From positions 59,293,735 to 59,357,734 of the forward strand of contig CM060947.1 of assembly GCA_030765055.1 (NCBI GenBank): 64,000 nt of DNA, in the 5' to 3' direction. Below, one piece after another: positions 47,756-60,100 of this stretch; within the stretch, counting starts at the first letter, position 1; the number at the start of each line of letters is the position of its first letter. The stretch is from Mantis religiosa. Taxonomy: Eukaryota > Arthropoda > Insecta > Mantodea > Mantidae. Made by a program: the position numbers and the translations under genes. The notes under the pieces were generated by a model. That model was not told the origin of the DNA. It saw nothing but the letters and a program-made list of their open reading frames with translations, and ran no database searches.

Positions 47756-48696
47756 GTTACAGTATTGCTCATTGTTCTCATCTTGTTAGAAAAAAGTCTA
47801 CACTGGAGCTATCGCATGATACAAGTGAGTTAACAATTCAATGTTAAGGGAAACAGGACTATTTTAATTATTTGGTCAATCTTTCAAGTAAAACTTATAG
47901 CAATTACTTTTCTAAAAATAGGAAACTATTTTATTAATAGCAAAGTATATTTATTACTGCAATTAGAAGTAGTTTTAATCATCGTGAAGTTTAAAAATAT
48001 CTATCTTCAGCAGTTTTGGGTAAATAGGTAATTTACTGGCAGAGAAGAAAACCTGTTCAAAGGAAAAATGAGGCGCTATAGCGTGATACGAGTGATACAT
48101 TTGCAAAGAAACGATAATATCAGCTGATGGCAGCAGGTTTTACCATTAAATCTTTATGCAGTTTTGTCATTCAGCACGAAAGACATAAATTTGAGTTATT
48201 TGACTTAAATTGCTAGCATTGCTCTGAGGAATGCTGAAAAGGAAGGCAAAGAATGAATGCAGCAAAGGGGCTGTATACATGTTGGGTTGCCTATACAGTC
48301 CTGGTCTTTCATGCTCTGAGAAGTTGTTTACTGTGATGCCACCTCTCTAGTTTTCTTATAGTTGTCACCCCTTATGCAGTTAATATGATAAAGCCCAACA
48401 TGATATTAGCACTAAAGTGCCAGTAATAGCTATTTCTTTTACTGCCATTGGAAAAGTGAACTTACATTAAAAGGAAAAGAAACAAAGATAAAAAAAAATG
48501 AGATTCGGTGCCATCTCAGAATTTAATCCCATGTTTGCTTACGTTTGGCATCAGCATACAGATATTGCCATAGTTAAAAGAAATACAATATATAAAGCAA
48601 AGCTTCTCCTAAAAGATGACTGAAGTTTACCTCTCCAGAGTACGTAGCAGTTTACATCTCTCTGCAAAGCAGTGTAGATTTCACATTACAAAATAT
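47756..48696. other. Intergenic: nothing recognised
   Basis: AT-rich, no signatures seen. Confidence 0.45.
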
Positions 48697-49510
48697 ACTG
48701 TCGCGAGCCGTTATTTACGATTGTGTGGCTAGTGTACACAAAGGAACTGATAGGCAGCTAGCGTTCACAAAGCGCCGACAATTAACGATAGCACCGATAA
48801 ACAAGAGACAGATAGTTTATCACAGAGGTGAAAGACTTGCCAGCCCAGATAGGATTTCACGTTTCTCGAAGGTGATAGAATATTCAGATTACGTCATTAG
48901 ATGCCTTGTTTATTTCAGAAACATCTAGTGATTGACAGAACAGTCTGGAATTCATGAATGAGTGTATAAAAAGAAGCCATGGCTAGTGATGAGTCAGTTG
49001 TGTGTAAAACGAGAGTCAGCTATGAAGTGTTGTAATGAAAGCTAATGTTTGTTTGTTTGTTTTTTTTTTTTTGTTTTTTTTTTTTGCTTGTTCCTTTAAC
49101 TACTATGGTCATATCAGCGGCCGTTCTCCTTTGGAACATACTGAAGGTGTTAACTCATTATCTTTTTGGTTTTTAATCATTACATCACGCACACATTCAC
49201 ACTCTCATTCATACTTCCAGACTCTGGTGAAGATGGGGATTTATCTTGTTCGGAGAAAAATCCCCACCCCTACCGCCGGGAATCGAACCCGGGACCCCTA
49301 GCATGGTAGGCAGGTGCTCTGCCGACTGAGCTACGGGGCCAGCCAATGTTTGTTATTATCATTGACCTTGGTGCTGTGATATGTCATCGACCTTGTGATA
49401 TGTGATGTAATGTTGTTACGTGAGAATTGAACAGTGTATTCCTACGGAAATAAAGAACATTTAGAATTTCGGTAATTTGCACTTTTAATTTGACGAACCC
49501 ACAAAGTCAC
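48697..49510 (+). repeat. Solo Gypsy LTR interrupted by a SINE
   Basis: Starts ACTGTCGCGAGCC and ends TGACGAACCCACAAAGTCAC, with a TATAAAAAG box near 48965 and CGGAAATAAAGAAC polyadenylation signal near 49455. The same landmarks occur in the LTR at 7930-8330. AATAT flanks it at 48692-48696 and 49511-49515, consistent with a 5-bp integrase duplication and LTR-LTR recombination. Confidence 0.7.
49054..49344 (-). repeat. tRNA-derived SINE (type C) inside the solo LTR
   Basis: Minus strand: head GGCTGGCCCCGTAGCTCAGT, CGGCAGAGCA and B box GGTTCGATTCCCGG, a 200-nt body and an A-rich tail (the T runs at 49060-49086). Target duplication AATGTTTGTT at 49044-49053 and 49345-49354. The head looks like a tRNA but continues into the SINE body, so it is not called as a tRNA gene. 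Confidence 0.8.
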
Positions 49511-49515
49511 AATAT

Positions 49516-50175
49516 TTAAAATATAAGTATCATGCCTACGGTGATAAAATATTTATAAAATCGGCAAAAGCAGATATAAATATAATATTTTGTTATTTTT
49601 GCAATTCAGTTTCCTCTTAAACACTCCTTCCCAGTATTTTAACTTTCCATTTCCGAGTAAAGTGGCAGTGAATGAAAGTAAATGATAAGGTTTTTGACAG
49701 TGTACAAATATTTTGTACAAATATTTTGTACAAATATTTTCAAGTACATAGATGTGTATGTGTAAAGAAGTTGTGAACATTCACAGAATATATGGAAGAA
49801 ATTTAAAAGGAAGGGTGCATTAGGAGATTTGGAATACAGCTTGTAACATAAAGATGGGTTACCATTCTAATTTATTTTAGAATATTTTATCTGTCAAATT
49901 CAACAAAATAAAAATACAGCTTTTACATGATAACTAACCAAATTACATCAAATACCAGACTTCTGATGCCTTAATTGCAACCAAATTTACAAAAATTATC
50001 AGTATGCTTATTTTAAGTCTTAAGTTATTTTTTACATGTGTTGTTTACAGTAAATGTCCAGAATTTGTCTATATTTTTTGAGAACTGTACAGAAGAAAAG
50101 ATGAGATCTGGTAAGTAAGTAGAACTGTAATCTGCTTATTATATAAACTTTCATTCAACAACTACCTAACTGATA
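49516..50175. other. Intergenic: nothing recognised
   Basis: AT-rich; contains a short triplicated ACAAATATTTTGT motif near 49703-49741. Confidence 0.4.
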
Positions 50176-51310
50176 TCTGTTTGTCTCACACAAGCTTGCC
50201 CCGTATCTCTTAAGGCTCACATGACCTATCACCTCTCATTGGCCGCTTTTGTGGTATAGACTGTTGTGCAGTAAAACTGAGTTTGTTATTTAACATGATG
50301 ATATATCTTAACATGTTCGAAGAGAATTATCAAGTTTATATTTTCATAACCGTAGGAATTAAATACAAGGGGCATCCAGAAAGTAAGTTCTGTTTCAATT
50401 TATCTCTGCTGCAGCGCTGCAATTGCAATTCTACACATGCATGGTAGACGCTCTGTATCAAGGAGAAGAAACGTGCGCCATTGTGAGATCGCTGTGAGCC
50501 ACGTATGCTTTGTTGTGCTTGTTTACAATGTCGGTGTTGATTGAAAATCCTGCCGCTTGTGAAATCAGATCTGTGATTCATTTTCTGAATGCAAGGAAAG
50601 TGAAACCAATTGAAATTTATCGGCTGTCAAAAGGCGTTGTGTTTCTTCACGACAACGCACGACCACACACTGCAAATGCGACGAAAAACATCCTACAGGG
50701 ATTTGGCTAGGACGTGTTTGACCACCCCCCGTACAGCCCTGACCTCGCTACTAGCGACTCATCTTTTTTTGCATCTCAGATCTTTCCTTGGTGGTCAATA
50801 CTTTAACAATGACAAAGAGCTGAAAGAAAATGCTTCCAACTGATTGAAGACACAGGTGGCAAACATCTATGAAGAAGGTAAACAAAAACTTGTGCCTCGC
50901 TATGACAAATGCCTGCAAAATTTCAGCAGTTATGTGGAAAAGTAATTTAAGAGTTGTAGAATTTTGTGCAATAAATAATTTTTCTGTATCTGTACATAAT
51001 TTTATTTTATTACCAAACAGAACTTACTTTCTGGACATACCTCGTATGCAATAGAAATAATTTTTCTGGAATGCATGTTAATTCTTAAAATAAATAAAGC
51101 GGAGGATCCTTTGCTTCAAACCTGCCTTTTGGGATGAAAGGCAGCTACGTTATCGGTATTTGTGACATATTTGTTTATATTACTTTTATCGCTGTCCTTG
51201 CTTTGAACTGGATTGCAGCGCCAAAAGCATTAGCCAATTAGGATAAAGGGGAATGCAGTAAAATGCAAAGGGATGTATCTCAGCTGGGCAAGGTTATATG
51301 AAACAAACCT
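50176..51310 (-). mobile_element. Non-autonomous Tc1/mariner-superfamily transposon, copy 3, with nested mariner
   Basis: Old, shortened copy of the family at 632-1990. The ends CACACAAGCTTGCCCCGTAT and GGGCAAGGTTATATGAAACA and internal blocks (CATTGGCCGC, ATGCATGTTAATTCTTAA) are conserved. Orientation of the ends is as in copy 1. TA is present at 50174-50175 and 51311-51312. A mariner sits inside. Confidence 0.65.
50366..51044 (+). mobile_element. mariner deletion derivative nested in copy 3
   Basis: Flanking TA (50364-50365, 51045-51046) and terminal repeats GGGCATCCAGAAAGTAAGTT / AACTTACTTTCTGGACATAC. The coding remnant has an N-terminal start (MSVLIENPAACEIRSVIHFL) joined directly to the C-terminal catalytic part (VVFLHDNARPHTANAT, HPPYSPDLATS). 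The middle of the transposase is deleted. Confidence 0.82.
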
Positions 51311-51312
51311 TA

Positions 51313-53966
51313 GTATACAGAACATAAAATCTCTTAACAACAAATGTATGCATGTTGGGGAAAAACAAGACTGTACATGAACCACATACAAATTGTATCC
51401 AGGAACAAACCTTGTATACTGATTCAAATTACATTATTTTATCTAGAAATTCTTTCTTAGTACAAAAATTTATTAGTTAAGGAATAGCATTCATGTGATA
51501 CCATTTTGGATTCTAGGTCATCCATAAGTTTTAACTGCCTCACAAACTTGGATTTAACAATTAGTGTTATATAACATTATTTTCTTATTTTATTGTACTA
51601 TCACTTATGGAAGTTAGATTAATTATTACAATTTAGAGTGAAATGTCTTAATGTTCAGAAACTCTTTAATTTGGATCTGGTAAAGATACCTTTTCTGAGA
51701 ATTGATCTTCTTGCCTCAAAAGATGTCCTAACATTATCAGAGTGTAATCTTACTGTTAAGTAATGCTGACTTCAGCTATGTCATAACTATAGCCAAGTAA
51801 AAACGTATCAGGAAGAGATGATCCATGTTTGAAGAAAGGACTACATAAATGCACAAATACTTTTCTTTCTATAACTTAGCATTGCATTTTCATAAATTCC
51901 TTCTTGCTAGTAAAATTCTATATATTTCACATTTGTGGTAAAGTAATTCCTTTAAGTAATACTGCATATCTCTGAAATGTTTAGAACACAGTATGAAATA
52001 ACAAAAGTTTAGGTTGATGAAGATTCCAAATAGAATTAGTTCATCTTATTGTATTAGCACTCAATGGCATTAATTTCTTTATCAGTTTTTTCAATAGGCT
52101 AAAGTTATATGACCTTCAGCCTCCTTGTTATATCTACAGTATAGACACATACTTTTGTATTATAAAAATATAATAAAATGCTTAATCATACATAATAAAC
52201 ACTTAATTCTTAATACAGTTTATAAAATGGACACTAAATGTGGCAAGTGCATATCAAGGAATGGCAACGGAATACAAAAATGATAAATCTGTAAATAAAG
52301 TGCATTAGTTATGGAGATATTGAGACAACAAAGAAGTTCATTAAGGCACCACTGTTATACCTATTGATCAAAGTTTGCTTGATAGCAGCATATTTTGTAA
52401 GATAAATTAAATGTTTGAAATGGCTATGAACTAAGAAGAACAAGGTTCGTGCACTTGTACATTTAATATTATTGTGCAAAAACAAAGAGCAGGCTTGTAT
52501 TATCAATTCCCTTTGCCAGCAATGCAAAGGCAGTGAGGTACATTAATATGAAAAAATCTGTATGGAAAGTTGGCACTGTTTGCCAGTTTTATTTATACTT
52601 GCATAAAGAAAATGTCCTTAAAATATTTAAAATCATAATGAAGCAAATACAATAAATTAGAGAGCCATCTTTCATATGTCTGCTTACTTCAGTTACAGAT
52701 TTATTGGCGCAATGTGTAGCTGATGCAAATATCTCTCAAGTTTTACTTCATATTTAAAGACAGTGTTTTGAGGAATGAAAGACTCCATCTTCAATAGATG
52801 ATTTAAGTAAGGGTAGAATACTGCAAGATCTTTGCATGGTGTTTAACATTTTATATGCATGACTGTCATCAATTGCATAGGAATCTGAATCATGGAAGTT
52901 ATGGTACAGCTACCACATTTACCCTCTTGTTAAAATGGTTAAAAACAGTGATGTAAAGAACAGAAATGCATATAGGAGTGGCTTTAGGAGCTATTAGGAA
53001 TACTTCGAACTGCTAAAAGCCAGCCACTTTCTGTTTTTAAGCCTTTTTGTAGCAAAATAAAATATATCAACAAAGTACTCCATTTTGTTAATGTTGTGCG
53101 TGCACAGAAGAAACTGGCAACCCAATTGTATTAATGTTATCTGCAATAGTAGTGATGTTTTTACCTCTTCTACTAAATTCAGTCATTAAGAGTTGTAAAT
53201 GCATCATTTAAGTGTAAGATTTAGCGAGCATCTAAGTTCGCTCTAGCTCCTTTACTACCCATTTTCTGATAAATTTGACACGCACTAACATAAACCTAAC
53301 CTTGACCTAAATTTTGAAACCATAAAACCCTTGTTTCACTATGGCTTGATGATCTAATGGCCTCTGCTTGACCTCATTTCCATTCTGTTTCTCTTTCTTT
53401 ACCTTAATGACACTATTGGATATTAATATTATTCATTTAGTGTCCTTCTTCTGTATAAGTTCAATCTCAGGGTATGTTTTGCACAATGTAGATGACTTTT
53501 CAGTGTGAATAACGAGAGCCACAAACTGTATACTACTGGCTGAACCGTAAACTGATCTGAGAAAATAAGTAAGATAGCTCATCGGAAATTACTAAAAATA
53601 ATACACAAGGTAAGAAAAGTCCTTAATGCTATGAACATAGCAGCTTGGATTAGTCTAGACTCCTATAGTCACTGAGCATTATACTGAACTGAATTTTCCC
53701 AGAACTGGCCACATTGCAAAGCAGCTGTGGGTGTCACCAATAATGCAACAGCATCATAAGAAAATTAAGTGCAACAGTGTTGCTTATCAAAACTTGTTAT
53801 TTTTTAAAGTGACTAGTGAGAAATCCTCTGAAGAAAATGTCTAGTTTTCAGTGCTCTCTCAGCGATGATTGTTATCTTTTTAATTTTGTGAAGCACTTAG
53901 TATCCACCTTACATGTAATTAACCACAAAAATTCATTCCCTAAAGGAAATGCTGTTCAGGTAAGCT
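51313..53966. other. Intergenic and CD109 downstream region: nothing recognised
   Basis: About 2.6 kb, AT-rich, no coding or repeat signature seen. The part nearest 53966 should include the CD109 3' UTR. Confidence 0.45.
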
Positions 53967-54160
53967 TCATGACATGGCTACTAATGCAAGCAGAACCAGC
54001 CACAGGTATAGTGAAATGTGCTGCACTGCTGATGCTGCAGATTTGCCATCATCACTACGAGATCTGGGTTTACTCGAACACGCTGAAGTACAGTCTTCAT
54101 CTTCACAGATGTCACACAGTGTAGCAACTCTTGGTTCATAGAAAACTCTTGCACGTCGAG
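53967..54160 (-). CDS. CD109: CD109-like exon E (C-terminus, GPI-anchor signal, stop)
   Basis: Acceptor CACTTTCACAG; with one base from exon D it reads SRRARVFYEPRVATLCDICE, DEDCTSACSS, a Ser/Asp-rich linker with SDDGKSAASA (candidate attachment site) and the hydrophobic end ISLYLWLVLLALVAMS, then TGA (53967-53969). A short hydrophobic end with no charged tail after it is the pattern recognised by GPI transamidase. Confidence 0.88.
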
Positions 54161-57100
54161 CTGTGAAAGTGAAATTTATTTGTATAATATAAACAATTCA
54201 ATTTTGTAGCACACATTCTGAACATGAGGCAAAAAATAACACTTCAGATTAAGTAATATAAAATATAATTTGTATTTTGGAAAGCTTAATTTTTCAAGTC
54301 TGACTTGACTTTCCAACGTAGAGCCTATATATGGCTAGTATAAAAAACCAATTTTCAGAAATGTAAATTATGTTAATGTTATTGCATTCATGCTTTTAGC
54401 AAATGCACACCCAAACTACTGTTTTTATATCATCAGTTCATGTTTATTATTTTGCTAAACTCAGTAAAACATCCTTTATCTTGTAAGACTTGAAGTTTTC
54501 AAGGCGAACGTTAATGGCTTTATGGGTGATTAGCCGTGTTAGGTTTATGAATGTAGAGCTTTTGGCCATTCTATACTCCATGGCCTTCTTCAGAACTGAA
54601 TCCTGAGATTCAGGATTTGATTCCCTTCAGATCCTGAAGAAGGCCATGGAGTACAGAATGGCCAAAAGCTCGACATTCATAAACCTGACACGGCTGATTA
54701 CCCGCAAAGCCTTGATTAATATGTTATCTTGTTTTTATATACCTGGAGCATGGCAGTCATGTTTCTGGCTAGCAAACTAAAGATCCCACTTTCAATTCTC
54801 AGCCTGGCAAGTAGATTGGTTGTCAAAACATAAGTTTCAAGTATATTCATGTTTTGACACGTGTATATTAGCAATACATTTAAGGTTAGTTTAAGGTTCA
54901 TTTAGGTAATAGTTGCTAAAACTCTGGATTTATTGCCATTTCAAAAAATAAATTCAAGTGTCCTCAGAGCATACTTGCATACCTTTTTATAGTTTTATTA
55001 ATTGATTTGATTTTAAGTGTACAACCTGAATTGCAATTATAAATCCAGGGCAGCTTGTGAACATTTTAGCAATGTGCTACAATGTTAAAAAATAAATGGA
55101 AAATAAATGCACAAAAAATGTCACTTTTTTCAGTGACAAAAAATGAAGTCCATTTGTCCCTGTATACTGCTGCAGGATTTATCTATAGCTTTGGAGTTGA
55201 AACCCTCAACACACTAATATTAAATTGGTTTGTAAGACTTGAAGCTTTCATGGCGAGCATTACTAATCAAGGCTTCGCGGGTGATCAGCCATGTCAAATT
55301 AATAAATGTCGAGCTTTCGGCCATTGTAAACTCCATGGCCGAAAGCTCGATGCTTATTAATTTGACACAGCTGATCACCCGCGAAGCCTTGATTATTAAA
55401 TTGGTTATTAAATTTCCCTATATACTCACTTCTTTTAATGTCACTTCTAACCTTTTGACTTAGGTATAAATTTGGAGTAAGTCTACCTAACTCTTTAACT
55501 CTCACTTTTCAATCAAAAGATCTACTGGAAAAGAACTCTTCAGCAGATATGGATTCATCAGATCTAACCTTTTGACTTAGGTATAAATTTGGAGTAAGTC
55601 TACCTAATTCTTTAACTCTCACTTTTTAATCAAAAGATCTACTGGAAAAGAACTCTTCAGCAGATATGGATTTATCAGATCTACAGAATTTTCCAAATTG
55701 CTTGCAGATACTTAACAGAACTTTCAAAGAAAAAAATGTACTATAAGGCACTGCATTGTCATATCAATTACACTACTAACTGCAGAATTCTTACTACTTG
55801 CAAGGATGACATCACATTAGAGCATGTACAGTACAAAATTGACTATTGTGTACCTTCTCTGAGGAAACTTGTTGCTAAAATCATTTCCTCATTCGACACT
55901 AGTTTTTAGTTATATTGAAGAAAATGCTACAAAAATATTTTCATCTGTTTTGTTTGCATAAAGCCACACATTCAAAGAGAAAGGACATAACTTTTGTGCT
56001 TTTTTTACAGCATACAGTAGCATATTAGCACATGAGCACTAGTTGTTCCTGATGTTTACTGACTGGACAAGCTATGCAAGTAAAATTTCCAAAATCAAAT
56101 TTCATAAATATAAAGAATTTTAAATTAATTTTTTCGGCTTTCAACAGCCTTACTGCATTAAGTGATGTACTAGACTTGAACACTGGTTATAGATAACTAA
56201 CTCAGTGCATAAATATTATTACAAATTATTTTGTGAATATATGAAACAAAGAACAAAATTTTTCCATTTTCTTTTAATATGTTATAAGCACATACATTAT
56301 TCACAATTTGCATCTATCAGACTTAAAAACACCCACCATTGGTATGCACACAGGCTTAGAGTCTCTTGGGCCAGTCATCTATTGCACAACGGATAGTATG
56401 AATTGGAAAACCTGCCGTTGCTGCCAATAAGGAACACTTCAAACTTTCAAGTAAAGGGTGTCTTTTCTTGCAGACCATTCCTGTTAGCACTGATTACAGT
56501 TTGTGGTTCAGGGGGTTTAAATTGGGGTTACCAGAAGACCACTCAGCAACAGAGATGAAATCTGGTAAGCTGGCCTGCAACCACTATTGTGTCATTCTTT
56601 CATTATGAGCTACTCAGAATATACTGATTCTGGTACTAGTTTTTACTCCTTTTTCACAAAAATGAACTCTGGTGCGGTCTTCATAGTGCACTCCCCACCA
56701 AACCATGGCTGAGAAGGGGTGATGATTCTCTGTACCTTAGGAGCTCTCATGAGTTTTCTGAGAACTTGCCATATATATTCTATCATTTTGGCAGTTAAAG
56801 CTCTCTTCAGTGGTAAAGATCTGTTCGTCGGTGAAGAGAATTCTCTGATGCCCATTGTTGGTATACTGCTGCAGGTGATTTCAGTTTCCTCTGCTGCTTC
56901 AGCTGTGGTGAAGAAATTCCAATGCTTCACCAATAAGCTGTGGCCCCATGTCTTCAGAAAGTGTCCTGGGTATTGATTGTGGGGAAATGTTGAGCTCTTG
57001 TGTTATAATCTTCTGCTCGGCTGGATTTCGCTGGATACAAGTCTCCACTGCTTTAACAGCCACCACTGTTCTCATATCACAAGGACGACCATCCCTTGGC

Positions 57101-60100
57101 TGATTGCTTACACTACCAGTCTCAGTAAACCTCTGGATTTTCTGGTAAACAAACTTTTTGCTGATTTCCAGAAGTTTTAGCAGTTGAAAAATCTCAGTTG
57201 GTGAATTTCCACCCTTGTGTAAGGCAATCACTGCTACCCTATTCTTGTAATCATCCCACTCCATGCTTAAGCGAAGCAGATCCACTCCTTCTCTTTCACT
57301 GCTGAATACACACGGTCAGGACTGACCTTCAGCACGAGCATTCCTTGCCACTTTCAAACCTGACTCTACAGTCCAAGCCAAAATATTTGTGACAATATTT
57401 ATGGCTAGACTATATATCACCTTCTGGATGACACTACTGGTATAATTATTCAATAAAGATGAAAAGGTGGTACTCACATGAATCATAATAATCATATATT
57501 GTGACTGGAACAGGCTTCTGTTTTGCAACTTTGTGTGTTCTGAATGCAGATACTGTTGGGCAATATTCTTGTCTAACCATCTGAAAAAATACAAGAAATA
57601 AAAGATTTGCATTATTAAATGCTTTAAATAATTCTCAGTGCATTTGCATTTGCTTTTATTTCAATAGCTAAAAAATATTATGTTTAGGATTGATTTGATT
57701 TGATTTGATTTATTGTTTCATCCATTAAAACATGTACATGTTATAGGACACGTCAAATTAAAAACTAAGTACAATATTTATAATTAAGGTAGCTAACTAA
57801 ATATTTACAAATTTAAAAATTCATCCACGCTGTAGAAGCTATTGGCTCTAAGGAAGTTTAATAACAATTTCTTAAATTGATGTTGTGATTCAATCTTTTT
57901 TATAGATTCAGGTAGCTTATTGTAAAGATGTAAGCCAGCATATGTGAAACTATTTTCATACATCTTTGTTTTGTGTGACTTCACAAATAAATTATTCTTT
58001 GTTCTAGTGTTGTGTATATGAATTTCAGAATTTGTTTTGAATAAACTTAGGCTTGCTTTCATATGTACAAGAGTTTCATATATGTATATACTTGGCAGTG
58101 GTAAGATACCTAATTTACTGAAGTATGGCTTACAACTAGTTGTGCTTGAGACATCTGCTATGATTCTAATTATTTTCTTTTGGTATCTGAATACTATTAT
58201 ACTATCTTTATAATTTCCCCAAAAAATTATACCATATGCCAACAAACTGTGTATATATGAAAAGTACACTATTCTCCGAACTTTCAAGCTTGACATGCCT
58301 GTAATCGCCCTCATTAAGAAACACATTTTACTAAGCTTTTTCGTCAATGCCTCTATGTGAGTTTCCCAATTTAAATTTTCATCTAGTATTAGTCCCAGAA
58401 ATTTGATAGTTTGTACGTAATGTATTTGGTCTTGTCCCAGCATTAATTTTGGATACAATTGACTTCCACTCATTTTATTATAGAAGCTTAGGGCTGCTGT
58501 TTTCTCCTTACTCAATATTAACATATTGGCACTAAACCATTTTTGAATATATTTTAGATTATTTTCAATAGGTACATCTGCCCCTTCCTTATTCACCCCT
58601 TTGATAAAAATATTTGTATCATCTGCAAAAAGTGTAACATTTATATTGGTTCTGTTTTCTACATTATCTGCCAAATCATTAATGTACACTATAAATAAAA
58701 GAGGTCCAAGCACCGAACCTTGAGGGACCCCATATTTCATTATAGCGCTACTTGAAATCTGAGTTTTAACTTCACTCGTTTCGCTATCAAAATACTCTAT
58801 TTCCACCGATTGCTCTCTATTCTCCAGATAAGATCTGAACCAATCTAAAGCTAACCCCCTTATGCCATATGAGGATAATTTTTCTAGTAAAAGTTTGTGA
58901 TCAACCAGGTCAAACGCCTTTGTAAGATCTAAAAAAATGCCTATCCCTAGTTGTTTACTATCTAGTGTTTCATACACTTGTTCAATGAAATTCATCAGTG
59001 CAGAACTTGTTGATTTATTTTTTCGAAAACCATTTTGATTGTCATTAATTACTTTAAATTTTTCCAAAAAGCTTGTTACTCTTTTATACATTATTTGTTC
59101 GAAGATCTTTGCAAAAGTTGAAATTATGGAAATTGGCCTGATTAATCGTCATCCTTTATTTACAAGACATAAAGGGATTAAAAAATTAAGTATAAAATAT
59201 AATTTATCACTGTAATAAGCTAAACAAATTAAAATAATCATTCCCATGAGTTTGAATAATTAACACTAATTATTATGTGTATGTAGTGAGACATTTCTAA
59301 TATCTCCTGAGTTAAGATGTGTATTTATTTTAACTATAGCTATAGCTGTAAATGTGAGAACCTAAATCATTATAAAGTAAGTGGTTTCAGTTACAGAGTT
59401 ATTATCTCCAGCTGGACAAAAGTAAGAACTGTTAGCTTCTAGCCAAAAGTCTGCAACTGTTAGTATCACTTCAATGCATTCTATTTCCCCACTGAGTGCA
59501 CTGTCATTTGTCATCATTTTCACCTGCAGCATTAGATATTGAGCTATAAGTACTGTATACCATAATCTAATCTGCATATTAAGATAAATTCAGGTGCCTA
59601 AAGTCCTTACCTTATCAAAATATAATACAACTACTGTGTCTCCATCTTTGGTCTCCACGCGTTTCACATTCTGCGATACTTCTAAACTCGGCAAAGAATC
59701 TGAATCCACAGTGAAACCAGATGGCAGGGTCACTTCCATTACAGCCATGTTACTTTCATTTACTGCATTTACACCTACAAATCTGCAACAAGAGTGTTTT
59801 TCATTGTACAGCAATAAAACCAAGTGTACATATTCTAACTGATAAAACTACTTGTGGTTGGTTTTTCATACTATGTTACTTTCATTTTGATTTTATGATG
59901 GAGAAGTTTCAAGAGCTCCAGCTTCTATTTTCAACCTCAAAGGTCCAACTGTCATCTGTTGCTTAATTTCCTGCGATCTTCTCTCTTGTGGTGGAACTAT
60001 GAACTTCTTTACCAAATAGATAGATAGAGTCAACATGAAAATTTCAATGCCATGGCAGGGATTTGAACCACGGATCTCCTGGTTTCCGTCCAGTCCCTCT

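Noticed and set aside
49270..49344. tRNA gene on the minus strand
   Set aside because: The tRNA-like fold is the head of a SINE with body, A-rich tail and target duplication; no independent tRNA gene is supported.
57316..57612. 98-residue minus-strand ORF over CD109 exon D
   Set aside because: It is a frame shadow; the real exon uses another frame, giving the conserved YCPTVSAFRTHKVAKQ block with proper splice sites.
59362..59577. Possible extra CD109 exon on the minus strand
   Set aside because: Exon C joins exon D directly in phase 0 with conserved sequence across the join; this ORF matches no family block.
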